From Paenibacillus brevis (GTDB lineage: Bacteria > Bacillota > Bacilli > Paenibacillales > Paenibacillaceae): 64,000 bases of DNA. How positions within the stretch are numbered: the stretch's first letter is position 1; every line of letters starts with the position of its first letter. Shown here piece by piece: positions 34,829-44,037 of the stretch. The DNA lies in assembly GCF_018919145.1 (NCBI RefSeq), contig NZ_JAHLQJ010000001.1, positions 186,001-250,000 of the forward strand. Reading direction: 5' to 3'. The notes beneath the pieces were generated by a model. The model was not told the origin of the DNA. It searched no databases and worked only from the letters and a program-made list of their open reading frames with translations. A program made the position numbers and the translations under genes.

Positions 34829-35611
34829 TCAGTCTTCATCCAGAAAAGGCTTGTTCACAAAATGATACATGTAGCCCATTAACAGGACTCCTCCGATCAG
34901 ATTGCCGAAGGTAACCGGAACCAGATTGTGCAGAACGCCTCCGAAAGATATGGTTCCCGGGTGATTCAGCACAAGCGCGATAGCAAAAGTGCACATATTG
35001 GCAATACTGTGCTCGTATCCGGAAATAAAGAAGCAAAATACAAACAGCATCATCGCAAACATCTTTGCTCCATCACCTTGCAGGGACATAGGAATGAAGA
35101 AAGCCAGACATACAAGCCAGTTACACAAAATTGCGCGAAAGAACAGCTCCCACGCCGGGGAATGCATTTTATGCTCCACGACAGACAGCAAAAATGCGTT
35201 CACGGATTCGTCTGCAAACAGTCCTGTCAGAAAGATCAATAACGCGAAGACGCATGCCCCCAGAATATTCCCCAAATAACTCAGCACCCATAGGCGGACG
35301 ACTTGAAGCCACTTCAGCTTCTTTCGAAGGGCTGCGTAGGTGTAGTAAAATGTATTGCCCGTAAATAAATCGCCTCCTCCATAAGCAATCAGGATAATCG
35401 CTGCACCGAATGTAATAGCCGCCATCGGATAGGTGAGCGGGGAATTTTCCAGATAGAAAAAGTTCCCCGTCTTGAAGGCCACGATTACGCCGAAGCCGAT
35501 AAACATGCTTGCCAGCATGGCTCTTGCGATATAACGAAGCGGGCTCTGTTTAAAAATTTTGTATTTTTTCAGTGCGAGCTCTTCAACCTTAAGCAATGAT
35601 TTTGTCTCCAT
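34829..35611 (-). CDS. Formate/nitrite transporter family channel (FocA/NirC-like)
   Basis: 260 residues with six predicted transmembrane helices. Typical FNT segments are IAYGGGDLFTGNTFYYTYAA (first half-helix gate) and the conserved region GYEHSIANMCTFAIALV, which carries the central-pore His. The family forms pentameric channels for formate, nitrite or hydrosulfide. The gene stands alone. Its upstream region has an Fnr-like and a Fur-like palindrome, which suggests control by oxygen or iron. Confidence 0.93.
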   Translation of the reverse strand: METKSLLKVEELALKKYKIFKQSPLRYIARAMLASMFIGFGVIVAFKTGNFFYLENSPLTYPMAAITFGAAIILIAYGGGDLFTGNTFYYTYAALRKKLKWLQVVRLWVLSYLGNILGACVFALLIFLTGLFADESVNAFLLSVVEHKMHSPAWELFFRAILCNWLVCLAFFIPMSLQGDGAKMFAMMLFVFCFFISGYEHSIANMCTFAIALVLNHPGTISFGGVLHNLVPVTFGNLIGGVLLMGYMYHFVNKPFLDED

Positions 35612-35651
35612 ATAGCCTCCTTGTATTTACAAACTAAAAATTATTGTGCAT

Positions 35652-35667
35652 AATGATAAATATCACA
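35652..35667 (-). promoter_or_regulatory. Candidate Fnr-like site before the formate/nitrite channel
   Basis: Minus strand TGTGATATTTATCATT resembles the Bacillus Fnr/CRP-type palindrome TGTGA-N6-TCACA with two mismatches in the right half. It is plausible for an anaerobic formate or nitrite channel but weak as a sequence match. Confidence 0.35.
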
Positions 35668-35670
35668 TTT

Positions 35671-35689
35671 GATAATGATTATCATTATT
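35671..35689. promoter_or_regulatory. Fur-type box between divergent genes
   Basis: GATAATGATTATCATTATT matches the classical 19-bp Fur box GATAATGATAATCATTATC at 17 positions. It lies 60 bp before the channel gene and 55 bp before the small ORF, so it could regulate either or both in response to iron. Confidence 0.65.
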
Positions 35690-35743
35690 ATCTTGTCCCG
35701 TATGAATATAAGTCCGTATCATTATATAAGGAGTATGAAGCCC

Positions 35744-35914
35744 ATGAAAGTATCTACCCGCAAATCTTCCCTGCAAATCGATGACTATCTGGACCTTCTA
35801 AACTTGGCTACCAACCTTGGTGATCTGAAGTGGCGGAAGGAAATTCTCCGTAAGCTGGAATGTCTGCATGCCGAAATGCAGCTTCCCGAGCAATTATGTG
35901 AGTTATCCGAGTAA
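35744..35914 (+). CDS. Small uncharacterised protein (56 aa)
   Basis: Starts at ATG 35744, 10 bases after AAGGAG; an ATG at 35735 is too close to that site. The product is a short, charged, probably helical protein with the core IDDYLDLLNLATNLGDLKWR and no signal peptide or membrane segment. It resembles small IDEAL-type helical proteins of Bacillales in length and acidity, but the match is too weak for assignment. It is divergent from the formate/nitrite channel, shares the Fur-like box, and is followed by a terminator. Confidence 0.6.
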   Translation: MKVSTRKSSLQIDDYLDLLNLATNLGDLKWRKEILRKLECLHAEMQLPEQLCELSE

Positions 35915-35970
35915 TTGACAATTACAGGATTTTGAAGTATATTTTTTGAAAATAGAATCCGAAACTTGGG

Positions 35971-36018
35971 AAGCACCCGTAAGTCTGGCAGTGAATGCCG
36001 TCTTGCAGGTGCTTTTTT
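35971..36018 (+). terminator. Rho-independent terminator after the small ORF
   Basis: AAGCACC pairs with GGTGCTT, with further pairing inside, followed by TTTTTT at 36013-36018. It closes the transcript of the 56-residue protein gene. Confidence 0.8.
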
Positions 36019-36081
36019 CTATGTCTCTTGATTCTATGCTTGCCCAATCTCTAAAAACCATGTAAACAAAGGAGCGATAAG

Positions 36082-36888
36082 ATGAAGAAGTTTTTAATTA
36101 TGCTGGTAACCGGATGTCTCTTGTTTGGTTTACCTCCGGTCTCCATACTGGGGGCCTCCCCGGAATTTACGGATTCCGTGAAAGACCAGCTAAAGCTCGC
36201 CGTAGAAGACGCGGGTGCCGTCCGAAAGAATTCGTTGACCAAATCATATGATTCACTATCAGCCATGCAGAAGGAGCACAAGACTTGGGAGAGCAAGAAC
36301 ACCAGCCTTCATAATACCAATGAGGCCAAATTAAGCAGTGTAAAGAAGAAAATTACCGAACTGGATTCCGCAAAAATCCGCCAATTAGAGCAAAAGGTCA
36401 GTACGGTTAAGCAGAAATATCAGCCCCTATTCGATTCATCGGCATTAACGAATAAGCAGCTCGCCTCAGCCAAGAAGCTGAAGAACAAAACCTTAACTAA
36501 ACTGCTGCAAACACAAGCCGGCGGATTGAAGACAGCATGCACGCTGGCACGGCAGGAGATTCGAACGAGAGAGGCGGAACTAAAGGAAGCAAAGGCAGTA
36601 CGAACTCGGAAAAGTGCAGAAATTCGTAAGATATTGGGAGAAATCGATACGTGGAAAGCCAAGATCAAAACCGAAAAAAGCTCCATCTCAGCGGCGAATA
36701 AATCCGCAGCCACCGAGTGGAGCAACTTCAAAGCTGCCTTGAAGAAAAAAGATACCGACCGGATTGCAGGTGCGCTGACCCGGTTGGATACCTTATTCTC
36801 GCAAGGATTAAAGTCCCGTAAAAATATAAATGCCTACGAGGTTAAAATTGCAGAAATTCTGACCAAGGCGGAGACAAAAATGAAGTGA
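36082..36888 (+). CDS. Secreted or surface coiled-coil protein of unknown function
   Basis: 268 residues, start ATG after AAAGGAG with 8-base spacing. A signal peptide covers about residues 1-25 (MKKFLIMLVTGCLLFGL, cleavage probably near ILGA-SP). The rest is Lys/Ala/Glu/Ser-rich and almost wholly alpha-helical with heptad-like spacing, e.g. EAKLSSVKKKITELDSAKIR. No catalytic motif or known domain is recognised. It could be a surface-associated coiled-coil protein. Its stop lies 3 bp from the end of the convergent glutamate synthase gene. Confidence 0.8.
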   Translation: MKKFLIMLVTGCLLFGLPPVSILGASPEFTDSVKDQLKLAVEDAGAVRKNSLTKSYDSLSAMQKEHKTWESKNTSLHNTNEAKLSSVKKKITELDSAKIRQLEQKVSTVKQKYQPLFDSSALTNKQLASAKKLKNKTLTKLLQTQAGGLKTACTLARQEIRTREAELKEAKAVRTRKSAEIRKILGEIDTWKAKIKTEKSSISAANKSAATEWSNFKAALKKKDTDRIAGALTRLDTLFSQGLKSRKNINAYEVKIAEILTKAETKMK

Positions 36889-36891
36889 CAA

Positions 36892-38379
36892 TTAGACGCG
36901 AAGCAGCCGGTCTGCTGTCAGGTATCGGGTAACAGCCTTGGCCGCTTGCCGGCCCTCTTGAATGGCCCATACAACAAGGCTCTGGCCGCGGCGCATGTCT
37001 CCTGCGGCGAACACACCTTCCACATTCGTGGAATACGTCCCTTCTGCCGCCTTTACATTGGACCGTTCATCCCTTTCAATACCAAGCTGTATCAGCAGAT
37101 CATTCTCAGGGCCAGTGAAGCCAAGCGCAAGCAGCACCAGATCGGCCGGAACCGTACGTGCCGTCCCTTCGACCTCATGGGGAACGAGCCTGCCTTGATC
37201 ATTATGCAACCACTCGATCTCTACAATTTCTAACCCGGTAAGTTGCCCGTTATCATCGCACAGGAATTGGCGGGTGGAAGTTAAGAACCGGCGCGGCTCC
37301 TCACCGAATACTTCGACTGCCTCCTTCTGTCCATAGTCCGTCTTCATTACCTTGGGCCACTCCGGCCATGGATTGTCCGGCTGACGGGATAGCGGAGGCA
37401 TCGGCATTATTTCCAATTGATTCACGGACTTACAACCATGCCTGATTGCAGTCGCCACACAGTCCGTCCCGGTATCACCTCCGCCAATCACAATTACATG
37501 CTTATCCTTGGCAGAGATGTATCGTCCATCCTCCAGGCCGGAATCAAGCAAGCTGCGAGTATTCAAGGTCAGAAACTCCATGGCTTGATAGATGCCTTCG
37601 GCCTCTCTTCCCGGTATAGGCAAATCACGGGCAAGGGTAGCTCCCCCGCACAGCACAACAGCATCATATTCCTTCTTCAGGGAATCGACCGGAAGATCTT
37701 TGCCTACCTCGCAACGAGTCACAAACTTAATTCCCTCGGCTTCAAGCAATCGCACACGTCGTTCCACGGAATTCTTCTCCAGCTTCATGTTAGGAATACC
37801 GTACATTAGCAAACCACCAATTCGATCGGCCCGCTCGAAGACGGTTACCGTATGACCCGCCTGATTCAATTGGTCAGCACAGGCCAGACCGGCAGGACCA
37901 GACCCGACAACAGCAACCTTGTAATCTGTCCTTCTCTCCGGCGGCTCGGGCTGAATCCAACCTTCCAGGAATCCGCGGTCAACGATCGACTTCTCGATGC
38001 TCTTAATCGTCACCGGCGTTCCATGCTTGCCAACCGTACACGCGCCTTCACAAGGGGCCGGACACACTCTACCAGTAAATTCAGGAAAGTTATTTATTTT
38101 CTGCAGCCGCTTGAGAGCCTCCTTCCAGTTCCCCCGGTACACAAGGTCATTCCACTCGGGAATCAAATTGTGGAGCGGACAACCCGAAGCCATTCCGGAG
38201 AGCATGCGTCCAACATGGCAAAATGGAGTCCCGCAATCCATGCACCTCGCGCCCTGAGTTCTGAGCTGCTCCTCGTCCAGCGGAACGGAGAACTCCGCCC
38301 AAGAGGATATCCGCTCCAAGGGGTCCAATTCCCCGGGAACCTCCCTCTCATATTCCATAAATCCAGTTGCCTTGCCCAT
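36892..38379 (-). CDS. gltD: Glutamate synthase small subunit (NADPH-GOGAT beta)
   Basis: 495 residues. The canonical N-terminus [13 protein letters not shown], an Fe-S cluster region [10 protein letters not shown], the FAD-binding [17 protein letters not shown] and the NAD(P)H-binding [20 protein letters not shown] are all present. It transfers electrons from NADPH to the large GltA-type subunit, which makes glutamate from glutamine and 2-oxoglutarate. The start at 38379 is 9 bases after AAGGGG, whereas the in-frame ATG at 38388 abuts it. No large-subunit gene is adjacent, so it is an orphan beta subunit here. Confidence 0.93.
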   Translation of the reverse strand: MGKATGFMEYEREVPGELDPLERISSWAEFSVPLDEEQLRTQGARCMDCGTPFCHVGRMLSGMASGCPLHNLIPEWNDLVYRGNWKEALKRLQKINNFPEFTGRVCPAPCEGACTVGKHGTPVTIKSIEKSIVDRGFLEGWIQPEPPERRTDYKVAVVGSGPAGLACADQLNQAGHTVTVFERADRIGGLLMYGIPNMKLEKNSVERRVRLLEAEGIKFVTRCEVGKDLPVDSLKKEYDAVVLCGGATLARDLPIPGREAEGIYQAMEFLTLNTRSLLDSGLEDGRYISAKDKHVIVIGGGDTGTDCVATAIRHGCKSVNQLEIMPMPPLSRQPDNPWPEWPKVMKTDYGQKEAVEVFGEEPRRFLTSTRQFLCDDNGQLTGLEIVEIEWLHNDQGRLVPHEVEGTARTVPADLVLLALGFTGPENDLLIQLGIERDERSNVKAAEGTYSTNVEGVFAAGDMRRGQSLVVWAIQEGRQAAKAVTRYLTADRLLRV

Positions 38380-38559
38380 ACAATTCATCCCCTTGTGTAT
38401 TCGATTTTTAAAGTTCCAGCCTCACTATCGCTTCCCTGCTATAAAGCGTTAAAATGTCAGGACACAGCTGAACCCGTTCCTTCTAAATATAATTATGGTA
38501 GCATCGCAGCACTTCCCTAAGTAATGAAGAATATCACTGTTCCTATCCGCTCTGCCGGC

Positions 38560-38599
38560 AAAAAAATAGTCGGCCAGGAATAGATGCTCCTGACCGACT
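38560..38599 (-). terminator. Terminator of the second kinase-regulator operon
   Basis: Minus strand AGTCGG-CAGGA stem with one mismatch, loop of 8, then TATTTTTTT. It lies 60 bp past the response regulator stop. Confidence 0.85.
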
Positions 38600-38658
38600 G
38601 GTATCTCGGTGTGCTATTAATTAAAATCGCCCTCTAGACCGGCAATTAAGCAGTATGC

Positions 38659-40269
38659 TCATTCGTCTTCTGATACCTCACGGTCACCAAAGCGTTCATT
38701 GCCCACAAAAAGCTTACCGCGATATTCAAAGGGAGAAATACCTTCCAGCTCCTTGAACACCCGTGAAAAATGCCGGGTATTCTCAAAGCCGACCGCCGCA
38801 CTGATCTCCGACAGCTTGAGCGAGCCTGTTCCGATCAGTTCCTTGGCCTTGCGAATTCGGACCTTCTTTAGGTAGGTAACAAAGCTCTCGCCGGTATAGG
38901 CTTTGAATGCCTCGCTGAAGTAGGAGTAATTCAAGGATACATAGTTGCTGACGATGGCCATGTTCAAGGGACGGTGATAGTTGTGCTCGATATAATCCAC
39001 CGCGTCCTTCATGTCTCCATTCTCGCTATGCGCAGAACGAATCTCCTTGATATACTCATTCAGGCTGAACAACAACTGCTCCAGCGAACGAAAATAATCA
39101 TGGAAATGACGGAAATTGAACAGATCTCCGACTTTACGGTAGAGCTTGATGACCTCCACCGATGCTTCACCGTACATCCGGAATACTTCATCAAGAACCT
39201 GTTCATTAATTCGTTTGCTAACCGCGGATAAATAGTCGATGTCAAGGCCTGCCAGTTGATCTATCTTGAAAATCTCATGCAGCAGCAGACCGATTTCCTT
39301 ATCCTGATTTGTGCCCAGAATATTACCCAGCTTTCGGATATCTTCCTTCGGAACGCTATAGCGAGGCCGTTCTGTAGGCAGCTCCTTGAACCAGATCAGG
39401 CGCGTCTTCTGAAATACGAAGGTGTAGCTTAGAGATTCGGTTGCCTGCCGGTAACACTCGGCGAGATCCTCCAATCGGCTTCCTTCTTTGCTGATTCCGA
39501 TCAGCAGGCCGTCAAGTTCCTTTTCGGCAGCCAGATTAGACAGTTCCGCGAACTTAGACTGCGGACCGCCTACAAGCACAACCCTTCCTTCCCGGTCGAG
39601 CAAACAAGCATTCAGATGACCATTGATACTCTCAAACATATGCTCGGCCAACGACTTCAGCTCATCTTTCTTCATACGGCTGCCATCCTCATATTTATAA
39701 GTCAGCACCGCCACAGAGAAGGGCAAGATATAACGTTCAAAGCCTATTTCCGCGCTCCACAGCTTTACTTCCTCTTCCGTGAATTCCTTCAACAGCATTA
39801 AGTCCAGCAAGATTCCGGACTGAACCTGCTGCCGGTAGCTCTCCGTTACGGAAAGCTGCTCAGCCATCTGGGAACGCTTGGTTAGAGTCTCCTTACATTT
39901 GCGCAATGCTCCGAACAACTCGTCCCTGCGAATCGGCTTCAGCAAATAATCTACCGCTTGATACCGGATAGCCGCTTTGGCATATTCGAAGTCTTCATAT
40001 CCGCTCAGGATAATAACCAGCGGTCTTCCCGCTTGGGCGTTCGGCAACGGTTCGGTAGCAAGCCGCTCAATCAGTGTAATTCCATCCATGATCGGCATCC
40101 GGATATCGGTCACTACAATTTCCGCACCTTCGGTCCTGTATAATTCAAGCGCTTCTGCACCTTGATTTGCCGTTATTAATTCAAATTCTCCGGGGAACTC
40201 CCGCTCGATCATAGTCTTTAGCCCGAAACGAATATTCTTCTCATCATCGACGATCATCAGCTTGGTCAT
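38659..40269 (-). CDS. YesN-type response regulator with AraC DNA-binding domain (cluster 2)
   Basis: 536 residues. Receiver with DD at 8-9, Asp55 in VVTDIRMPIMDG and Lys in LLKPIRRDEL; long linker; C-terminal AraC HTH pair (NMAIVSNYVSLNYSYFSEAF; LSEISAAVGFENTRHFSRVF). It starts 26 bp inside the kinase gene, so the two are coupled. It probably controls the adjacent ABC importer genes. It is clearly distinct from the cluster 1 regulator, with no obvious recent duplication. Confidence 0.93.
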   Translation of the reverse strand: MTKLMIVDDEKNIRFGLKTMIEREFPGEFELITANQGAEALELYRTEGAEIVVTDIRMPIMDGITLIERLATEPLPNAQAGRPLVIILSGYEDFEYAKAAIRYQAVDYLLKPIRRDELFGALRKCKETLTKRSQMAEQLSVTESYRQQVQSGILLDLMLLKEFTEEEVKLWSAEIGFERYILPFSVAVLTYKYEDGSRMKKDELKSLAEHMFESINGHLNACLLDREGRVVLVGGPQSKFAELSNLAAEKELDGLLIGISKEGSRLEDLAECYRQATESLSYTFVFQKTRLIWFKELPTERPRYSVPKEDIRKLGNILGTNQDKEIGLLLHEIFKIDQLAGLDIDYLSAVSKRINEQVLDEVFRMYGEASVEVIKLYRKVGDLFNFRHFHDYFRSLEQLLFSLNEYIKEIRSAHSENGDMKDAVDYIEHNYHRPLNMAIVSNYVSLNYSYFSEAFKAYTGESFVTYLKKVRIRKAKELIGTGSLKLSEISAAVGFENTRHFSRVFKELEGISPFEYRGKLFVGNERFGDREVSEDE

Positions 40270-42163
40270 CTGTGCCTACCCTCCCTGTTAGCAATACCTT
40301 CGGCAAAATCATCTCAACTCGTGTAAACTCTCCCTGCTCGCTAAATACACTTAGACCATATTCTTTTCCATAGTACAGCCGGATACGCTCTTGAACATTG
40401 CGAAGGCCGATTCCATACGGGCTTGGCTCCGGCTGGAAGCCTCTCGGCACCTTATCTGTAAGTCCGACCAGCTCTAGCTCCTGATTCAGCTCCTTCAGCA
40501 CCTCTTGTTCAATCCCGATGCCGTTATCTGTCACAATCATCCTGACTCCATGCTGCTCCCAGCTCTCCACCCGGATCGAGATTTCCCTTGTTCCAGGCTC
40601 TTCCCCGGTCCAGGCGTGTTTAACCGAGTTCTCAACAATCGGCTGAAGGGACATCTTAAGCATTTCCATCTCCATGTAATCTTCCGGAATATGGAGCTGA
40701 AGCTGAATAGGCTCGTCAAAGCGTATGTTCATGACCTCGATATAATTTTCGATATGCCTAATCTCATCGTAAAGCTTCACATACTCGCCAGACCATTTAA
40801 AATTGTATCTCATCATTCCGCCAAGCGAGGTCAATGCGTCTGATATAGCACGCTGGTTCTCGATCTCGGCCAGCATCTTAATGTTCTCCAAAGTGTTGTA
40901 GAGAAAATGCGCATCAATCTGGTTGTGGAGCGTCCTCAGCTCCGCTTCTTTGGTTAGAGCCTGCTTGTATACAGCTTGGGCTACCAGCGTATTGATCGTA
41001 TTCATCAGTTTGGAGAAATGGTGCGCCAGTTCCCCGACCTCACCCCCGCCTCGAATGGCAATTCCGCTGTAGGTCTCCCCTCTGCGGACCCTCTTCATCT
41101 CTTCGGTCAGCAGACGAAGATTTTTCAGGATAAATGCATTCAATATATAAGTAATTAAGGTTACCAGCGTGATAAAGCCGATGTTGGCGCCAATAAGCAA
41201 ATTCCGTGTATGTGATATTTCCTCCAGCACATTATCCATTGATACGATATTCAATAAATCCGCATTAATACGTTCGATAGGCTTGTGCAGCAGAAGAAAT
41301 GAGTTTCCGTTTTCTGTGTAATTCATATCCCAATTTCCTGTAGCTTTGTATTGTTGAAGCCTTTCCTGAATGGCCGCGCCCATCTCGGGATTCGCTGCCA
41401 GGAAAGAGTCCTGGGTCCGAGTAAAAATTTGGGATTCGCTATCCACAATAAGCATTTGGGACTGGCTGTCTTGAATCACGGAATACGTTCTTGGACTGAA
41501 TTTTTCCAACAACATATCCACCTGGACCATCCCGACATGATGAATATTCAACGGAATACTCATTTCACGAAGCAATGATACCTTAGGCGTCTCCGCCGGG
41601 GTCTGTCCTTTATAACGATAAATGATGTCGGGATCATTATATAGAAATGACCACGATTCCATTCCCTTCATCTCGATTGCCTTTTGATACCAAGGTTCAT
41701 TGACAACCCGGCTTTCCCTGAAGAAAATCGGCCAAATCTCGGTTACTTTACTGCTGGAGAACAGACGAAGATGCTCCACATTCGGATTGTAATACTGGAT
41801 ACGAGTCAAACTTTTAAAGCTGTTATTACTGAAATTAACCAATTCTTCTGCATCAGGCTCATTGGTATTAGACAAATACTCCTGTACATCGATATCATCG
41901 TAAGCAACCTGAACTGCCCGGACCATCGATTCGATCTGCGTATGGATGTGCAGCTCTTCCATATCGAGCAAAGACTCATTTTTTTCCCTGGCATCACGTA
42001 TGTACATATTATTAATCAACCCAAAGGAATAATAGGACACCAAGACGCTAGGACCTAAAATAATAAAAATATAGGCGGCAAGCAGCCGGCTCTGCAAAGA
42101 GCGGCGTCCAAACCAATATTTAAACGAATCCCAAAATGATATCGAGCGCTTGGTTCTCTTCAT
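40244..42163 (-). CDS. YesM-type sensor histidine kinase (cluster 2)
   Basis: 639 residues: transmembrane helix near 25-45, extracellular sensor, transmembrane helix near 325-350, HAMP, His_kinase domain with NQIDAHFLYNTLENI (most family members have INPHFLYNTL, so the two residues before His differ), and a HATPase domain (MIVTDNGIGIEQE; GIGLRNVQERIRLYYG). It lies downstream of the solute-binding gene after a strong GC-rich hairpin, an order opposite to cluster 1, where the kinase comes first. Confidence 0.93.
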   Translation of the reverse strand: MKRTKRSISFWDSFKYWFGRRSLQSRLLAAYIFIILGPSVLVSYYSFGLINNMYIRDAREKNESLLDMEELHIHTQIESMVRAVQVAYDDIDVQEYLSNTNEPDAEELVNFSNNSFKSLTRIQYYNPNVEHLRLFSSSKVTEIWPIFFRESRVVNEPWYQKAIEMKGMESWSFLYNDPDIIYRYKGQTPAETPKVSLLREMSIPLNIHHVGMVQVDMLLEKFSPRTYSVIQDSQSQMLIVDSESQIFTRTQDSFLAANPEMGAAIQERLQQYKATGNWDMNYTENGNSFLLLHKPIERINADLLNIVSMDNVLEEISHTRNLLIGANIGFITLVTLITYILNAFILKNLRLLTEEMKRVRRGETYSGIAIRGGGEVGELAHHFSKLMNTINTLVAQAVYKQALTKEAELRTLHNQIDAHFLYNTLENIKMLAEIENQRAISDALTSLGGMMRYNFKWSGEYVKLYDEIRHIENYIEVMNIRFDEPIQLQLHIPEDYMEMEMLKMSLQPIVENSVKHAWTGEEPGTREISIRVESWEQHGVRMIVTDNGIGIEQEVLKELNQELELVGLTDKVPRGFQPEPSPYGIGLRNVQERIRLYYGKEYGLSVFSEQGEFTRVEMILPKVLLTGRVGTDDQADDRR

Positions 42164-42187
42164 GGACCTAACTCCTTTTAATAAACA

Positions 42188-42219
42188 CCCAAAAGCCCGC
42201 GGGCCGCGGGCGTTTTGGG
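42188..42219 (-). terminator. Strong GC-rich hairpin between solute-binding and kinase genes
   Basis: CCCAAAA and TTTTGGG flank complementary GC-rich arms (AGCCCGCGG against CCGCGGGCG). It lies in the 75-bp gap. No long U-run follows, so it may act as a partial terminator or an RNA-stabilising 3' end for the binding-protein message. Confidence 0.7.
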
Positions 42220-42238
42220 CAGAACTATAGAATTGGTG

Positions 42239-43924
42239 TTACATACCGAGCTTTGCTTTGTTCTCTTCGTATTTCACTTGTTGGAATGCCACTACTTTGT
42301 CATTACCCAAATCTGCTTTCTTCTTCATGTAGTCAGCATAGATTTTGTCAAATTCCGCCTCGGAAGATGCCATCAACAACTTAGGCAATGTCTTGCCGCG
42401 CAGATCTTTGATTTTACCAAGGATGATACCTTCATCAGAGTTCGCCAATGGATCAATCAAATCGAATTCGGAGACACTGTTCGTCTTGCCGCGAGTCCAA
42501 TCTTCCAATTGCTTGTAAGGCTCTACCGATTGAGGAGCCCATTGATACGTAATGTTGGTATCTTGCATCATCCAGAACGTGAACGAGGAGCCGTATTGCT
42601 TGTCGAACGCGGAACGGTCTTTGTTCATCAGATCAAATACTTCTGGTTTGAATTGGTCTTTACCGTCAATTGTATCATAGCTTACGCCTTGCTCACCAAG
42701 GTAGAGATCTTTTTGACCTTCTTCACTCATCAGGTAGCTCAGGAACTTGATCGCACGATCCTTGTCCTTGACATCCTTGGAGATCAAAGTAACTGTCCAG
42801 CCAGAAATGGAAGGGCCATTCAGCTTAGGAGCATCCAGGTTCGTGTTGGCAGGTCCGTCAACAGCGATATAAATCTTGTCTGGATCTTGTTGGTACAGAG
42901 TACCCAATTGAGCTGCAAAGTCAGTGCGTTGGTACAGCATTGCAAAGTAACGGCCTTGTGCGATTTTTTCTTCCATTTGAGCACGCTTGTCAATGAAGAT
43001 GTCCTTCGCCAGCAAACCGTCTTGGTTAGCTTGACGCAATGTCTTCAACCAGCGTACATATTCAGGATCGCTTTCGCGGTCATACAGTTTTCCGTCCTTT
43101 TCTCTAGGGATGGCCAAGAAGTTTTGCAGGTAGCCTTCCAGAGAATCGTTACCGGTTTGGGTGAATTCGTGCAGGCCAAGCGGAATGATCGGTTGACCGT
43201 CGATTTCAGGGAATTTCTCCTTAGCAGCCTTCAGAGCAGCCAAGAAGCCTTCTGGCGTACGCATATCTGGACTTCCAATCGCTTCATAGATATCCTTGCG
43301 GACTACGAACGTTTGGTTGGATACATAAGTATCGCCGTATTTCTCATAGTCTTTAGGGGACGAGGAAGAGTTAGGATAGCCGTAGATGTTTCCGTCTTCT
43401 TGCGTGTACCAGCCGATTTTGTCTGGATCTGCTACTTTGAAGAAGTAAGGATCATATTCTTCAGCCAATTTGTTCAGCGGCTCAACCAGACCGCCTTCGA
43501 TCATTTTCTTCACGCCGTCTTCCCACCAGCCAAGCGTAATGAAGTCAGGCAGCTTGCCGGAAGCGATCAGCGTATTCAACTTCTCGTTTTCGTTACCAGC
43601 AGGAACGATGAAATTGATGTCGACGCCTGTCTTTTTAGTTACATATTGGGATGTCGGGTCAACGCCCCATTTGTTAGGGAACCAGGCAAAGTTCAGGTAC
43701 CAGTCAAACGTAATCGGAGAAGTATCGGACTTCCAGCCCGGTTCATCAGCCGATGGCTTAGCTGCCGGCTCGGACGGAGTGTTTGTATCCGTCTTTGTCG
43801 TGTTGTTAGCGTTTTCCGTTTTGGCTGCATTATTACCGTTTCCACCACAAGCGGCCAGAGACAGAACCATGATACATGCCATCAGAAGCATCATCATTTT
43901 TTTGGACTTACTTTTCATGCCCAT
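42239..43924 (-). CDS. Extracellular solute-binding lipoprotein (LplA-like, cluster 2)
   Basis: 561 residues. Signal peptide with lipobox SLAACGG (Cys26), an Asn/Thr-rich tether, then a large family 1 solute-binding domain (TFDWYLNFAWFPNKWGVDPT; GWTVTLISKDVKDKDRAIKF). The ATG at 43924 follows AAAGGGG by about 8 bases. The ligand is unknown; LplA-type proteins bind oligosaccharides, including uronic-acid-containing ones. No glycoside hydrolase is encoded beside it. Confidence 0.93.
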   Translation of the reverse strand: MGMKSKSKKMMMLLMACIMVLSLAACGGNGNNAAKTENANNTTKTDTNTPSEPAAKPSADEPGWKSDTSPITFDWYLNFAWFPNKWGVDPTSQYVTKKTGVDINFIVPAGNENEKLNTLIASGKLPDFITLGWWEDGVKKMIEGGLVEPLNKLAEEYDPYFFKVADPDKIGWYTQEDGNIYGYPNSSSSPKDYEKYGDTYVSNQTFVVRKDIYEAIGSPDMRTPEGFLAALKAAKEKFPEIDGQPIIPLGLHEFTQTGNDSLEGYLQNFLAIPREKDGKLYDRESDPEYVRWLKTLRQANQDGLLAKDIFIDKRAQMEEKIAQGRYFAMLYQRTDFAAQLGTLYQQDPDKIYIAVDGPANTNLDAPKLNGPSISGWTVTLISKDVKDKDRAIKFLSYLMSEEGQKDLYLGEQGVSYDTIDGKDQFKPEVFDLMNKDRSAFDKQYGSSFTFWMMQDTNITYQWAPQSVEPYKQLEDWTRGKTNSVSEFDLIDPLANSDEGIILGKIKDLRGKTLPKLLMASSEAEFDKIYADYMKKKADLGNDKVVAFQQVKYEENKAKLGM

Positions 43925-43973
43925 GTTTTTTACCCCTTTTCTAAATTTGTATAATGTAAGGCTATAATGTACA

Positions 43974-44005
43974 ACTCCAGAACCGCCGCAGGGCGGTCCG
44001 GAGAA
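43974..44005. other. Hairpin before the cluster 2 solute-binding gene
   Basis: ACCGCC (43982-43987) pairs with GGCGGT (43992-43997) around a 4-base loop, extended by CTCC/GGAG. It lies between the permease stop and the binding-protein start and could be a processing site that separates the stable binding-protein message. Confidence 0.45.
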
Positions 44006-44037
44006 GTTACTGAGGTTAATGCAGGCTGGATGATTGA

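Noticed and set aside
38389..38559. Riboswitch or leader RNA before the glutamate synthase subunit
   Set aside because: No conserved stem-loop array or terminator/antiterminator pair could be seen; only an AT-rich promoter-like stretch.
42215..43954. Plus-strand gene of 579 codons
   Set aside because: It is the antisense shadow of the solute-binding lipoprotein gene; no recognisable domain and Cys/Arg/Val-rich nonsense composition.
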